Source: GCA-002050365 sp038235165 (GTDB taxonomy: Bacteria; Acidobacteriota; Blastocatellia; Pyrinomonadales; Pyrinomonadaceae). Taken from it: 64,000 bases of DNA. How positions within the stretch are numbered: position 1 is the first letter of the stretch; every line of letters begins with the position of its first letter. The stretch covers positions 1-64,000 of the forward strand of contig JBBSUG010000015.1 in NCBI GenBank assembly GCA_038235165.1, written 5' to 3'. Positions 7,521 through 16,321 of this stretch are shown one piece after another. The notes under the pieces were generated by a model, which did no database searches, was not told where the DNA came from, and was given only the letters and a program-made list of their open reading frames with translations. The position numbers and the translations under genes were made by a program.

Positions 7521-8864
7521 ATGGCGACACCCGAACAATTTTTAGAAAAACCGCTGCCGAGCAGTCCCGAAAGCGAGCGCGTCATTTTAGGCGGAATTTT
7601 GCTCGACAACGCGCTCATTTCGCAAGCCATTGAAATTTTAAAGCCCGAAGATTTCTATTCGCCGAATTATCGCCGCGTGTTCAAAGCGATGATCGCTTTG
7701 TTTGAAAAAAGCGAGCGGATTGACCCGATTTTGATCGGCGAAGAGATGAAAAGAGAAGGTTCGGTCGAATCAATGGGCGGCGTGGCGACGATTACGAATC
7801 TGACTTTCGGACTGCCGCATTTCTCCGATCTCGGCGATTACGCCCGTCTCGTCAAAGAAAAATCAATCACGCGCAATCTCATCAAAGTCTGCAATCAAAT
7901 CACCAGCGAAGCTCTCGCCGAAGAAGATGATGCCTACGAAATTCTCGACCACGCCGAACAGATGATTTTCGCGCTGGCGGACGAACGAACCAAAGAAGGC
8001 TTTTCGCACGTCAAACCCGTCGCCGAAACCGTGTTGGCGAAAGTGCAGGAATACGCCAAACGCGAAACACACGCGCTGACCGGACTGGCGACTGGCTTTC
8101 GTGATTTGGATCAGATGACTTCAGGTCTGCAAAAAACCGATTTGATTATTATCGCGGCTCGTCCCAGCATGGGCAAAACTGCTCTGTGTCTAACGCTTGC
8201 ACAAAATGCGGCGATTCAGGAAAAAGCGGTCGTCGCGCTTTTCTCGCTCGAAATGTCGAAAGAGCAGTTGGTGATGCGAATGCTCAGTTCGGAAGCGAAG
8301 GTTGACGCGCACCGTTTTCGCACCGGCTATTTGACGCGCGAAGAGTGGGGCAGACTCGCCGGGGCAATCGGAACGCTTTCCGAAGCGAATATTTTTATTG
8401 ACGACACGGCGGGAATTTCGGTGCTGGAAATGCGGGCGAAAACGCGGCGGTTAGTCGCCGAACAGAAAAAACTCGATTTGATTGTCGTAGATTATCTGCA
8501 ATTAATGTCGGGTTCGGGCAAAATCGAATCGCGCCAGCAGGAAGTGTCTAAAATTTCTCGCGAATTGAAAGGTTTAGCCAAGGAAATGAACGTTCCGGTC
8601 ATCGCGCTTTCACAGCTTTCGCGTGCGCCGGAAGCCAGAAATCCGCCGCGCCCGATGATGTCCGATTTGCGTGAATCCGGCAGCATTGAGCAAGACGCAG
8701 ACGTTGTAGCATTTATCTATCGTGAAGATTACTACAAACCGGATGAAGAAAATGCCGGAATTGCCGAACTGCTGATTTCCAAACAGCGCAACGGTCCGAC
8801 CGGCACGGTGAAACTCGCTTTTTTGAAGGAATTTACCAGATTTGAGGATTATTATGGAGAATGA
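7521..8864 (+). CDS. dnaB: Replicative DNA helicase DnaB
   Basis: Hexameric 5'-3' helicase of the replication fork. The N-terminal domain starts SSPESERVILGGILLDN. The RecA-like C-terminal domain carries Walker A ARPSMGKTAL, the DnaB signature ALFSLEMSKEQLVMRM, Walker B LIVVDYLQLM, and the SDLRESGSIEQDAD and KQRNGPTG arginine-finger region. No intein interrupts these hot spots. ATG 7521 gives 447 residues; a TTG at 7506 would add five, and neither start has a clear ribosome-binding site. It follows the ribosomal operon, a common order, and overlaps the DinB-like gene by 11 bases. Confidence 0.96.
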   Translation: MATPEQFLEKPLPSSPESERVILGGILLDNALISQAIEILKPEDFYSPNYRRVFKAMIALFEKSERIDPILIGEEMKREGSVESMGGVATITNLTFGLPHFSDLGDYARLVKEKSITRNLIKVCNQITSEALAEEDDAYEILDHAEQMIFALADERTKEGFSHVKPVAETVLAKVQEYAKRETHALTGLATGFRDLDQMTSGLQKTDLIIIAARPSMGKTALCLTLAQNAAIQEKAVVALFSLEMSKEQLVMRMLSSEAKVDAHRFRTGYLTREEWGRLAGAIGTLSEANIFIDDTAGISVLEMRAKTRRLVAEQKKLDLIVVDYLQLMSGSGKIESRQQEVSKISRELKGLAKEMNVPVIALSQLSRAPEARNPPRPMMSDLRESGSIEQDADVVAFIYREDYYKPDEENAGIAELLISKQRNGPTGTVKLAFLKEFTRFEDYYGE

Positions 8865-9390
8865 TGTGAGTGAAGATTTGAGATTTCCGATTGGAAAGTT
8901 TAATAAAAACATCGAGGTTACGCCCGATTTGCGAAAATCGTTTATCCAGACGATTGCCAATTTGCCGATGAATTTGCACAATGCGGTTGCCGATTTGAAT
9001 GATGAACAGCTTGACACGCCGTATCGTCCCGGCGGATGGACGGTGCGGCAGACAGTTCATCACATCGCCGACAGCCATATCAATTCGTTTATTCGGTTTA
9101 AGCTCGCGCTGACCGAACCCGCGCCGACGATTCGCCCGTATTATGAAGACCGCTGGGCGGAACTCGCCGACAGCGCGATGCCGATTGACGTTTCGATGAA
9201 AATGATCGAAGGTCTTCATTCGCGCTGGGCGACTTTATTAAATTCGATGACCGACGGAGATTTCAACAAACCGCTGATACATCCCGACTCCGGTGATTGG
9301 ACGCTGGAGACGATGCTCGGTCTTTACGATTGGCACAGCCGCCATCACACGGCGCACATTACGAAACTGCGCGAAAGGGAAAATTGGTAG
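8854..9390 (+). CDS. DinB/YfiT-superfamily protein, putative metal-dependent hydrolase or thiol transferase
   Basis: Four-helix DinB/YfiT-like protein of 178 residues. The conserved histidines that bind a divalent metal are visible in VHHIADSHINSF (about residue 67) and in YDWHSRHHTAHITKL near the C terminus, the pattern of the YfiT/BstA branch, whose characterised member is a bacillithiol transferase. Whether this organism uses bacillithiol is unknown, so the substrate is left open. ATG 8854 lies inside the end of dnaB, preceded by GAGG, which implies translational coupling; the frame extends to a TTG at 8842. Confidence 0.8.
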   Translation: MENDVSEDLRFPIGKFNKNIEVTPDLRKSFIQTIANLPMNLHNAVADLNDEQLDTPYRPGGWTVRQTVHHIADSHINSFIRFKLALTEPAPTIRPYYEDRWAELADSAMPIDVSMKMIEGLHSRWATLLNSMTDGDFNKPLIHPDSGDWTLETMLGLYDWHSRHHTAHITKLRERENW

Positions 9391-9391
9391 A

Positions 9392-9487
9392 AGATTCCAA
9401 ATTCCAAATTGCGGAATCCGGATATATTTTGTTTGTGAGTGCTTTTCAATTTGGAATTTGGAATTTGGAATCTAAAATCTGCAATTA
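9392..9487. repeat. Heptad repeat element with inverted arms before the first DUF5009 gene
   Basis: Left arm 9392-9419 reads AGATTCC, AAATTCC, AAATTGC, GGAATCC. The inverted right arm 9447-9487 reads CAATTTG, GAATTTG, GAATTTG, GAATCTA, AAATCTG. The arm ends 6 bases before ATG 9494. Confidence 0.7.
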
Positions 9488-9493
9488 AAAGAT

Positions 9494-10651
9494 ATGTCCG
9501 AAGAATCTAAACAAAGTCGTCTGCTGTCGCTCGATGTTTTTCGGGGAATTACGATTGCGGGAATGGTTTTGGTCAATAATCCGGGAACGTGGAGCGCGAT
9601 TTACCCGCCGCTCGAACACGCCGAATGGCACGGGGCGACACCGACGGATTTGGTGTTTCCGTTTTTTCTGTTTATCGTCGGTGTGTCAATTACGCTGGCT
9701 CTCGGCAAACGGGTCGAACAGGGTGCGGTCAAACGTGATATTTATTTGAAGATATTTCGCCGCGCCGCGATTATTTTCGCGCTCGGGTTATTTCTGGCGG
9801 CTTTTCCATTTTACAGTTTCGCCAAAGAAACGTGGCTCGACATCTCGACGCTTCGCATAATGGGCGTTTTGCAGCGCATCGCGGTTTGCTATTTGGTCAC
9901 GGCGTTGATTTTCATTCGCACAAACTGGAAACAGCAAGCGATTATCGCTGTCGCATTACTGCTCGTTTACTGGGCGTTAATGACTTTATTTAATGTTCCG
10001 GGTTGTGAAATCACGACGATTGACGACAAGGGTTGTAATCTCGCGGCATTTATTGACCGGACGATTTTGACTGAAAATCACATCTGGAAACAATCGAAAA
10101 TCTTTGACCCGGAAGGTTTGTTAAGCACGGTTCCGGCAATTGCCACGACATTAGCGGGCGGCTTGTGCGGACATTGGCTGCGCCGCGAAAAAAATGATTA
10201 CGAAAAAGTCGCCGCATTGTTCTTTTTAGGCGTGGTTTTGACGGCACTCGGCTGGATTTGGAGTTTTTGGTTTCCGCTCAACAAAGCTCTGTGGACGAGT
10301 TCGTATGTCGTTTATACGGCGGGTTTGGCGTTGCTGTTTCTCGGTTTTTGTTACTGGCTGATTGATATTAAAGATTACAAAAAATGGGCGAAACCGTTTA
10401 TCATTTTCGGTGTCAATGCGCTCGCACTGTTCGTCGGTTCGGGGTTGATGGCGAAATTGTTGGGAATTATCAAAGTTTCGTGGGACGCGGAAGGGAAATC
10501 AACCTCACTCCAAAGCTGGATTTTTAATAATTTATTTTTAAAGTTTGCCGAACCGATTAATGCGTCGCTGGCTTTTGCGATATGTTTTATTTTGTTTTGG
10601 CTGTTTCTAATGTGGCTGCTTTATCGGAAGTGTATATATATCAAAGTCTAA
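9494..10651 (+). CDS. DUF5009/HGSNAT-like multi-pass acyltransferase, copy A
   Basis: Integral membrane protein of 385 residues with about 10-11 hydrophobic segments. The N-terminal signature RLLSLDVFRGITIAGMVLVN, then WHGATPTDLVFPFFLFIVG, is typical of bacterial proteins related to heparan-alpha-glucosaminide N-acetyltransferase and of the DUF5009 family; these are thought to transfer acyl groups across the membrane, but no bacterial substrate is established here. A close paralogue lies at 13763 with the same motifs in the same order. No ribosome-binding site is visible: a heptad repeat runs to just before the ATG. Confidence 0.85.
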   Translation: MSEESKQSRLLSLDVFRGITIAGMVLVNNPGTWSAIYPPLEHAEWHGATPTDLVFPFFLFIVGVSITLALGKRVEQGAVKRDIYLKIFRRAAIIFALGLFLAAFPFYSFAKETWLDISTLRIMGVLQRIAVCYLVTALIFIRTNWKQQAIIAVALLLVYWALMTLFNVPGCEITTIDDKGCNLAAFIDRTILTENHIWKQSKIFDPEGLLSTVPAIATTLAGGLCGHWLRREKNDYEKVAALFFLGVVLTALGWIWSFWFPLNKALWTSSYVVYTAGLALLFLGFCYWLIDIKDYKKWAKPFIIFGVNALALFVGSGLMAKLLGIIKVSWDAEGKSTSLQSWIFNNLFLKFAEPINASLAFAICFILFWLFLMWLLYRKCIYIKV

Positions 10652-10698
10652 GGAGATTTCGGTAATCTCGGACTAGAGCGCAATCCGCAGTAAATTAA

Positions 10699-12936
10699 CT
10701 ATTGCGTATTCGGCTGAACCTCGAAGTTTTTAATTTCAATTGCCAATTCACGTTCGAGCCGTTCTTTTTCAACTGCGAGCGATTGGCGTTCTTTTTCCAT
10801 CGTTTCGAGCCGCGTTTCCTGATCGTTGGCTTTGGCGATGTAGCGGGCGATCAGCGTTTTCGCTTCGGGCGTTTTTGATAATGCTTCGATGTTTTCGCGC
10901 AGCCGTTTTTGGTCATCCTCGATTTTTTCCACTTCATCATCAAACCCCGAAAGTTTCGCGTTTATTTGATTAATCTGAACGCACAGATCAATCAATTTTT
11001 CGAGCCGCTGTTTCGTCGCCTGATTAATATAGCGGCGCGTTAAAAACAACTCCAAATCAGCGCGTGAAAGATTGGTCAGCGCGTAGCTGTCCATCAACGC
11101 CTGTTGTTCGGAAACGACGATTTCTTTGTTGTCGAGACCGTTTAATTCGACTTTGAAACGGTAGTATTTCTGGGTGATGATGTCCGGTTTCGGCGATTCG
11201 TCGGACAATTGCCACCCCTGCCGCACCGGGTACTCGATATAAACCGTGCGCGGTTTGTCGGTTTGATTTTGCAGAATATAAGTTTTACGTTCCTGCCGAA
11301 AATAATGAACCTGAAACACGCCGTTCAAAACTTTGACGAGTTTGGCGGGCAAACTGTCGGCTTCCTGCCGCACCGTGACGAGCGTTCCCAAATCGAGCGC
11401 GAATGAAATAAATCGTTCTTCTTTCGGGTTGAGACGTTCCATCAAAGCCTCGCCCGCGTAAGCGTCACCGTCAAAAACCGTCATCGAACCGCCCTCGAAA
11501 GTAAGTGCGGTGGTGTTGACCAGCTTCATTCCGCCGAGCGGTCTGTTTTTGCGAACGGCTTCGTTATAAATCGAAATACGTTCGCCGTCCATTTTGGTCT
11601 GCACAATCGGAATCAACGCCGAACGGTCGTGCAAAACCGTAATTGGCTGGTCAATTTTATACTCGAACAAATCGCCGACCTCACCGCCCGTTGCCGCCGT
11701 TTCAATACCAGTTTTATTGGTTAAAAGCGCATCGCTGACCGTAGTGTTGGACAATGTTCTGGTGCGTAAATTGCTTACTTCCTCTCCGTTCACAATGAAG
11801 TTGTTTTCCGCGCCGCTTGCGCCGTCAACTTGAAATCCGGCGGATGCTTCCGGTCTTGTTCCGGGTGACACCTTTAACTGAGAGGTAAAAGTCGTGCCTT
11901 TAGGAATATTTTCGGTTTTATTTTGAGTAACATTTGTGCTGATCTTATTGTCCGAAGCATCGCCGGGTTCATAAGTTTGCGGATTCAACTGCAAATCCTG
12001 CGGAATCGGGACAACCGGACGATAGCGAAAAAACGGCTGCTGAATCGGCTGAATAAACGAAATCGGCGTTCCTGAAACGAGCGAAAGTTTGACATCCTTC
12101 CAATCTTCGTCGCTGACGTTGTCCACAATCGCCCAGCCTTGAAAAAACGGTTTTCCCTGTTGGTCAAGCACGACGCGATAAGTTGTTTTCCAAATCGGCG
12201 CGGCAATCGTATAACTGACGATCATTTCGCGCTGTCCGGCACCTTCCGATGTGACCGTAATCGTTTTCGCGTCGCGCCGACGGGCGGATGCGGTCGCGTT
12301 GGCAAATTCGTTGACATCTTTGACCGTACCGTTTTCCAGCAGTTTGACCGAGCGCACTTCCGATAAATCAAAACTAGAAATTTCGCCGTTTTCGCTGGCG
12401 ATAACGAGAAATCGTGTCTGCCGCGCCGGTTTATCTTTTTCCGTCGGAACGTCGCGTTTTTCAACCGTCAAAATCGCCCCGATTGCCGTGCCGCCGTTTG
12501 CCGCCACCGAAACTTTTGCGCCCTGCAACTGCGCCAAAACCCCGGCGAGTCCGCCGTTTGCGCCATCAGTTACCGAATCAACCAAAAAGGGAATTTCCGC
12601 CATTTTCGCCGACGGCGGCGCGGACGAATTATACGACACCGCGCCGATTCTGCCCTGTCCCAAATCAAGCACGACCATTGATTTTAAAACATCGTCAACC
12701 TGCGATTGCTTAAACGAGAGATTGATTTCGGCATTGCCCGAAACAAAACCGCGCCGTTCGATATACGCCACGCCGTTTGAATAAAGACTGACGCGGCGAA
12801 TCGGCAGCACATCGGCGGCGGCATTATTAGATTGGGCGGAATAAGTTTGTTTGATCGGCGCAATTCGTTTATTGGTGCGAACCTGCGCCTGAACGGAAAT
12901 TGAACACACGAGAAGCAGGGAAAGGATAATTTTCAT
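10699..12936 (-). CDS. Secreted DUF4139-domain protein
   Basis: A 745-residue protein with a signal peptide (residues about 1-18, ending SVQAQ). Residues about 45-140 resemble the DUF4140-type N-terminal domain (VSLYSNGVAYIERRGFV). Residues about 225-640 form the beta-rich DUF4139 domain (VSYTIAAPIWKTTYRVVLD, FFQGWAIVDNVSDEDWKDV). Residues about 650-735 are a charged coiled coil. Proteins of this class are found across bacteria with no agreed function. It is convergent with the upstream DUF5009 gene, and on the opposite strand from the two acyltransferase paralogues that flank it. Confidence 0.85.
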   Translation of the reverse strand: MKIILSLLLVCSISVQAQVRTNKRIAPIKQTYSAQSNNAAADVLPIRRVSLYSNGVAYIERRGFVSGNAEINLSFKQSQVDDVLKSMVVLDLGQGRIGAVSYNSSAPPSAKMAEIPFLVDSVTDGANGGLAGVLAQLQGAKVSVAANGGTAIGAILTVEKRDVPTEKDKPARQTRFLVIASENGEISSFDLSEVRSVKLLENGTVKDVNEFANATASARRRDAKTITVTSEGAGQREMIVSYTIAAPIWKTTYRVVLDQQGKPFFQGWAIVDNVSDEDWKDVKLSLVSGTPISFIQPIQQPFFRYRPVVPIPQDLQLNPQTYEPGDASDNKISTNVTQNKTENIPKGTTFTSQLKVSPGTRPEASAGFQVDGASGAENNFIVNGEEVSNLRTRTLSNTTVSDALLTNKTGIETAATGGEVGDLFEYKIDQPITVLHDRSALIPIVQTKMDGERISIYNEAVRKNRPLGGMKLVNTTALTFEGGSMTVFDGDAYAGEALMERLNPKEERFISFALDLGTLVTVRQEADSLPAKLVKVLNGVFQVHYFRQERKTYILQNQTDKPRTVYIEYPVRQGWQLSDESPKPDIITQKYYRFKVELNGLDNKEIVVSEQQALMDSYALTNLSRADLELFLTRRYINQATKQRLEKLIDLCVQINQINAKLSGFDDEVEKIEDDQKRLRENIEALSKTPEAKTLIARYIAKANDQETRLETMEKERQSLAVEKERLERELAIEIKNFEVQPNTQ

Positions 12937-13083
12937 TTTTGTTTTTTAATTAAAGATTAAAGTTCAGGCAACTCGGTCTAAAAGATGAGTCGAAACGAAA
13001 ATTTGGTTGCATCACGGGCGGAAAAAAGATTTCTCAATGCGGGAAATTTGTTGGGTGTATGAGGCGACGGATTAACTTAAAAA

Positions 13084-13191
13084 TTAGCCACGAACAAACA
13101 CGAAAGAACACGAAAAAGAATTGAAAGATTTTTTTACTTTTATTTTTAATTTAGATTTTTTCGTGTCTTGTTCGTGTTTATTCGTGGCTAA
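13084..13191. repeat. Inverted-arm repeat of period 10 (CACGAA units)
   Basis: The left arm, about 13084-13118, begins TTAGCCACGAACAAACACGA. The right arm 13156-13191 is its imperfect reverse complement (TTCGTGTTTATTCGTGGCTA). Each arm repeats an ACACGAANAA-like decamer. A hairpin of about 34 bp with a 37-base loop could form. It lies between the two minus-strand genes. Confidence 0.65.
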
Positions 13192-13210
13192 ATATTCTTA
13201 CGCAGCATTC

Positions 13211-13654
13211 TCAATTATCACTTTTTGCTGCTTTCTTGCTGTCTTCTTCGGCTTTATATTTGTCAATCTGCGCTTTGTAATCGCGGCAGTTTTTCGCCAT
13301 TTCCTGCTTTTTGTCGGGATTGTCTTTGTTGTCTTCTAAATCTTTTCTGATGCTCTCGCGGATTTTGTTAAAGTAAAAAGCGCGGGTGGCTTTAACGATG
13401 TAATTTTCGTCTTCGGAGCGGGTTTGTTCATCAAAAAAATTAAGCAGTTCGTCGCATTCGGGAACGCCGATGCTCTCTTCGCCGACGGTTTTGTCAATCA
13501 CTCTTTCCGACACATCTTTTTCTCTCGGTTTTGTCGAATCCTTTTTAACGGTCGAATTATCAGACGAATCGGTTGAAGAATTATAAAACCGGCAGCCTGC
13601 GACGACGACAAATAAAAGCACGACGACGGTTAAGATTTGGTATTTGTTTTTCAT
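13211..13654 (-). CDS. Small lipoprotein of unknown function
   Basis: A 147-residue protein with a lipoprotein signal: a hydrophobic stretch followed by lipobox VVAG-C with Cys21. After a Ser/Asp-rich linker come a conserved-looking segment VGEESIGVPECDELLNFFDE and a Lys/Asp-rich helical tail (EDNKDNPDKKQEMAKNCRD). I do not recognise the family. It contains three cysteines besides Cys21? Only two are visible in the mature part (in PECDEL and AKNCRD), which might form a disulfide. It is transcribed divergently from the second DUF5009 gene. Confidence 0.7.
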   Translation of the reverse strand: MKNKYQILTVVVLLFVVVAGCRFYNSSTDSSDNSTVKKDSTKPREKDVSERVIDKTVGEESIGVPECDELLNFFDEQTRSEDENYIVKATRAFYFNKIRESIRKDLEDNKDNPDKKQEMAKNCRDYKAQIDKYKAEEDSKKAAKSDN

Positions 13655-13714
13655 GTTATTTTCATAAGAGACACGAAATTTCAGAAAATTTGCTTAATTT
13701 TTTTGCTTTTTCGC

Positions 13715-13737
13715 GCTTAGTATAATTAAATCTAAGC
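13715..13737 (+). promoter_or_regulatory. Inverted repeat over a -10 box, upstream of the second DUF5009 gene
   Basis: GCTTAG / CTAAGC (13715-13720 and 13732-13737) flank TATAATTAAAT, which contains a consensus -10 TATAAT at 13721-13726. No good -35 lies 16-18 bases upstream. The symmetry around the -10 looks like a possible operator, but the regulator is unknown. Confidence 0.35.
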
Positions 13738-13762
13738 TAATAAACAAAGGCAGGTGAAAACG

Positions 13763-14887
13763 ATGGAACAGGAAAAGCCGCAGAGGTTGTTATCACTCGA
13801 TGTTTTTCGCGGAATTACGATTGCGGGAATGGTTTTGGTTAACAATCCGGGAACGTGGGACGCGATTTATCCGCCGTTTGAACACGCCGAATGGCACGGC
13901 TGGACTCCGACGGATTTTATCTTTCCGTTCTTTTTGTTCATCGTCGGCATCGCCATTTCGTTCGCTCTCGGCAAACGGGTCGAACAAGGCGCGAACAAAG
14001 AAATTTATCTGAAAATTTTCCGCCGCGCCGCACTTATTTTTCTGCTCGGACTATTTATCTCCGCATTCCCGTTTTTTAATCTCGACACGCTGAGAATTCC
14101 CGGAGTTTTGCAGCGCATCGCCGTTTGTTACCTGATCGTTTCGCTGATTTTCCTGCACACGAACTGGAAACAGCAAACGATTATCGGCATCTCGCTGCTT
14201 TTGATTTATTGGATTGTGATGTCCGTCGTCTATGTTCCGGGCTGTGAGATAACCACTTACGATGATAAAGCCTGTAATCTGGCGGCGTTTATTGACCGCT
14301 CTATTTTCGGCGACAAACACATCTGGATTTTGGGAAAAGTTTACGACCCGGAAGGATTATTAAGTACGGTTCCGGCGTTGGCGACGGCGATTTCCGGTGT
14401 GCTGACCGGAACGTGGCTCAAAACAAAGCATGATAATTACGAAAAAGTCGCCGGAATGTTTTTCTTCGGTGTCATTTTAACGTCTGTCGGCTGGGTTTGG
14501 AATCTCTTTTTTCCGATCAACAAAGCTCTCTGGACGAGTTCGTACGTCGTTTTCACCGCCGGAATCGCGCTCTGCTTTCTGAGTTTTTGTTATTATCTGA
14601 TTGACATCAAAAATTACACAAAGTGGACAAAGCCGTTCGTAATTTTCGGCACGAACGCGCTCGCTTTATACTTTTTCGCCGAATTGACCGCGAAAATTTT
14701 AGACTTGATTCCGATGACCAACGCGGACGGCAGCGCAACATCGCTGCAAGGCTGGATTTTCAACACGATTTTCGCCCGCATCGCCGCGCCGATGACCGCT
14801 TCGCTGATGTATGCGGTTTGCTACGTTTTTCTGTGGCTGTTTTCGATGTGGCTTTTATATCGCAAACGGATTTTCATAAAAGTTTAG
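13763..14887 (+). CDS. DUF5009/HGSNAT-like multi-pass acyltransferase, copy B
   Basis: Paralogue of the gene at 9494, very similar along its whole length: RLLSLDVFRGITIAGMVLVN, the PGCEITTYDDKACNLAAFID loop, DPEGLLSTVPALATAI, and a C-terminal WLLYRKRIFIKV. It is 374 residues with about 10 membrane segments. ATG 13763 is preceded by AGGTGA five bases away; the in-frame GTG at 13754 is an alternative start. Copy A has an insert (FAKETWLDI) near residue 110 that is absent here. The role is presumably transmembrane acyl transfer to a sugar, by family analogy only. Confidence 0.85.
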   Translation: MEQEKPQRLLSLDVFRGITIAGMVLVNNPGTWDAIYPPFEHAEWHGWTPTDFIFPFFLFIVGIAISFALGKRVEQGANKEIYLKIFRRAALIFLLGLFISAFPFFNLDTLRIPGVLQRIAVCYLIVSLIFLHTNWKQQTIIGISLLLIYWIVMSVVYVPGCEITTYDDKACNLAAFIDRSIFGDKHIWILGKVYDPEGLLSTVPALATAISGVLTGTWLKTKHDNYEKVAGMFFFGVILTSVGWVWNLFFPINKALWTSSYVVFTAGIALCFLSFCYYLIDIKNYTKWTKPFVIFGTNALALYFFAELTAKILDLIPMTNADGSATSLQGWIFNTIFARIAAPMTASLMYAVCYVFLWLFSMWLLYRKRIFIKV

Positions 14888-15360
14888 TAATAGAATTGAA
14901 ATAAAGTAAGTAGTCGTTCACAATTACTTTTACCTATTTACAATTAAACTTTCAGTCGTAAATAATATAAGTCGTTTTAATACAATATTTAGCTGGTAAT
15001 ATAATAGTTAAGCCTAGTTGTGGACGACTACTTAACTCATTTAATTGGTGTGATGTGTCAGAACTATCTGCGGCAACGAATGGTTGAAGCTGATAAAATT
15101 ATTCGTTTCACTAATCGTTAATCAAACCGGCTGTCGCAAAGAAGTTACAGGCTGAAGTTGGAGTGAGAAGTTTACGGAAGATTCGCACAGAAAGTTATAG
15201 GCTGGCAACGAAGCTGAAATAAAGTGACTCATTTTAATTAGATAAAACAAAAACTCAAATTGCAAACCTGTGCGGCAGCGGGCAACTGCCCATCATCAAC
15301 TTAAGCGTCGGCAGTAAAAAAAATAAGTTTATCGGCATTCCGTGAGTCGGGGGAAAGCAA
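14888..15360. other. 473-base gene-free region containing a MITE-like element
   Basis: No credible reading frame is present. The left part is AT-rich and holds the inverted-repeat element at 14909-15032. The right part has short repeated phrases: AAGTTACAGGCTG near 15142 and AAGTTATAGGCTG near 15192, and GGCAACGAA near 15074 and 15204. These suggest decayed repetitive DNA. No RNA family is recognised. Confidence 0.6.
14909..15032. mobile_element. Putative MITE, 124 bp, with 15-bp terminal inverted repeats and TA flanks
   Basis: The ends AGTAGTCGTTCACAA and TTGTGGACGACTACT are inverted repeats with one mismatch. TA dinucleotides flank both sides (14907-14908 and 15033-15034). The interior is AT-rich and non-coding. 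Outside the TAs, TGAAATAAAG and ACTCATTTAATT match an uninterrupted copy at 15215-15238 (TGAAATAAAGTGACTCATTT), which looks like an empty site. TA duplication is typical of IS630/Tc1-mariner-type elements; no transposase is present here. Confidence 0.6.
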
Positions 15361-16266
15361 TCAAGTGCAGGGCGGGGTGTAATTTACGATAAATTCTTTG
15401 TTCCCGATTTTGTATTTTGTGTAAACGCTTTCGGTGTTTTTCTTGCCGTACTCGTCTTCACCTTTGATGGATTTGATCTCCTTTGCATCCACAAATTTCA
15501 GTTTACCGTCTTCGGCGATTTCGACCGCCACATTCAGAGCCGATTCTTTGAGATTGTGGAGTTCATTTTGATAAAATCGGTAGCTGTCAAAATAAACTTT
15601 TTTCCCGTCCTCGGATATTCCCGCCGGTGTCGCATCAATCGGGGTCGCCCATTTCCTGATCGTCTTTTTCAGGCTTTGATCAACCAGCGCGAAACTTTCC
15701 AGATAAAAATCTTTCGATCTCTTTAAAACAATTTTTTTGCCGCCGACGATCACAGTCATCGTTTTTTCGCTGACCGCCTTCAACGGAATGTCAATCACGT
15801 TTGAACAGGGGTGCGAAAAAACATCGTTCATTAACTGAAATCTTTTTTTCGCGCCGTTCGACTGCGTGAAACTATAATAAAACGGCAAGAAACCATTGTA
15901 GCCCTGTTCGAGTAACTTGGTATTTTTGGCGTTTTCCGCTCCTTTCGGTGTCCAGTTAAAGGTGTAATCAAAGCCGGTTTTGTCCAGCAATTGATTGGCG
16001 TAAACAACCAAATCTTTCACCGAAATATTCGGGTTTTCGTTCTTTTTCTTTCTCAATTCTCTAATTAAATTTAACGGGCGAATCACGGGATAGGGGGAAT
16101 TATCAACAATTAATTTTTGAGGTTCGTCGTCCGCTTTGGAATCTTGAATATTTGTCACCGGCGCAATCGGCACGGCAGCAACTTGCGCCGCGTTTTCCGC
16201 CGGTTTATTCGCACAGGCGAACAGCCACACGACGAAAAAAAAGTAAAGAGTGTGTCGCAGTTTTAT
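15361..16266 (-). CDS. Lipoprotein of unknown function, probable AUA start
   Basis: Secreted lipoprotein, 301 residues if it starts at ATA 16266. From that codon the sequence begins IKLRHTLYFFFVVWLFAC, a textbook lipoprotein signal with Cys19, and GGAG lies 8 bases upstream. The first conventional start, GTG 16230, gives only five residues before the Cys and has no ribosome-binding site; no ATG, GTG or TTG lies between the upstream stop and 16230. The mature part (SPYPVIRPLNLIRELRKKKNENP, then a beta-rich region) matches no family I know. It lies 55 bases downstream of pntB on the same strand. Confidence 0.7.
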   Translation of the reverse strand: MKLRHTLYFFFVVWLFACANKPAENAAQVAAVPIAPVTNIQDSKADDEPQKLIVDNSPYPVIRPLNLIRELRKKKNENPNISVKDLVVYANQLLDKTGFDYTFNWTPKGAENAKNTKLLEQGYNGFLPFYYSFTQSNGAKKRFQLMNDVFSHPCSNVIDIPLKAVSEKTMTVIVGGKKIVLKRSKDFYLESFALVDQSLKKTIRKWATPIDATPAGISEDGKKVYFDSYRFYQNELHNLKESALNVAVEIAEDGKLKFVDAKEIKSIKGEDEYGKKNTESVYTKYKIGNKEFIVNYTPPCT

Positions 16267-16321
16267 AACCTATTCTCCGCGCCGGTGCGCTTTTTCTATC
16301 TTGATTCTGTTACTTGAGTTG

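Noticed and set aside
14888..15360. A small RNA or gene in the gap after the second DUF5009 gene
   Set aside because: No promoter-terminator pair or reading frame is convincing; repeats and the MITE-like element explain most of it.
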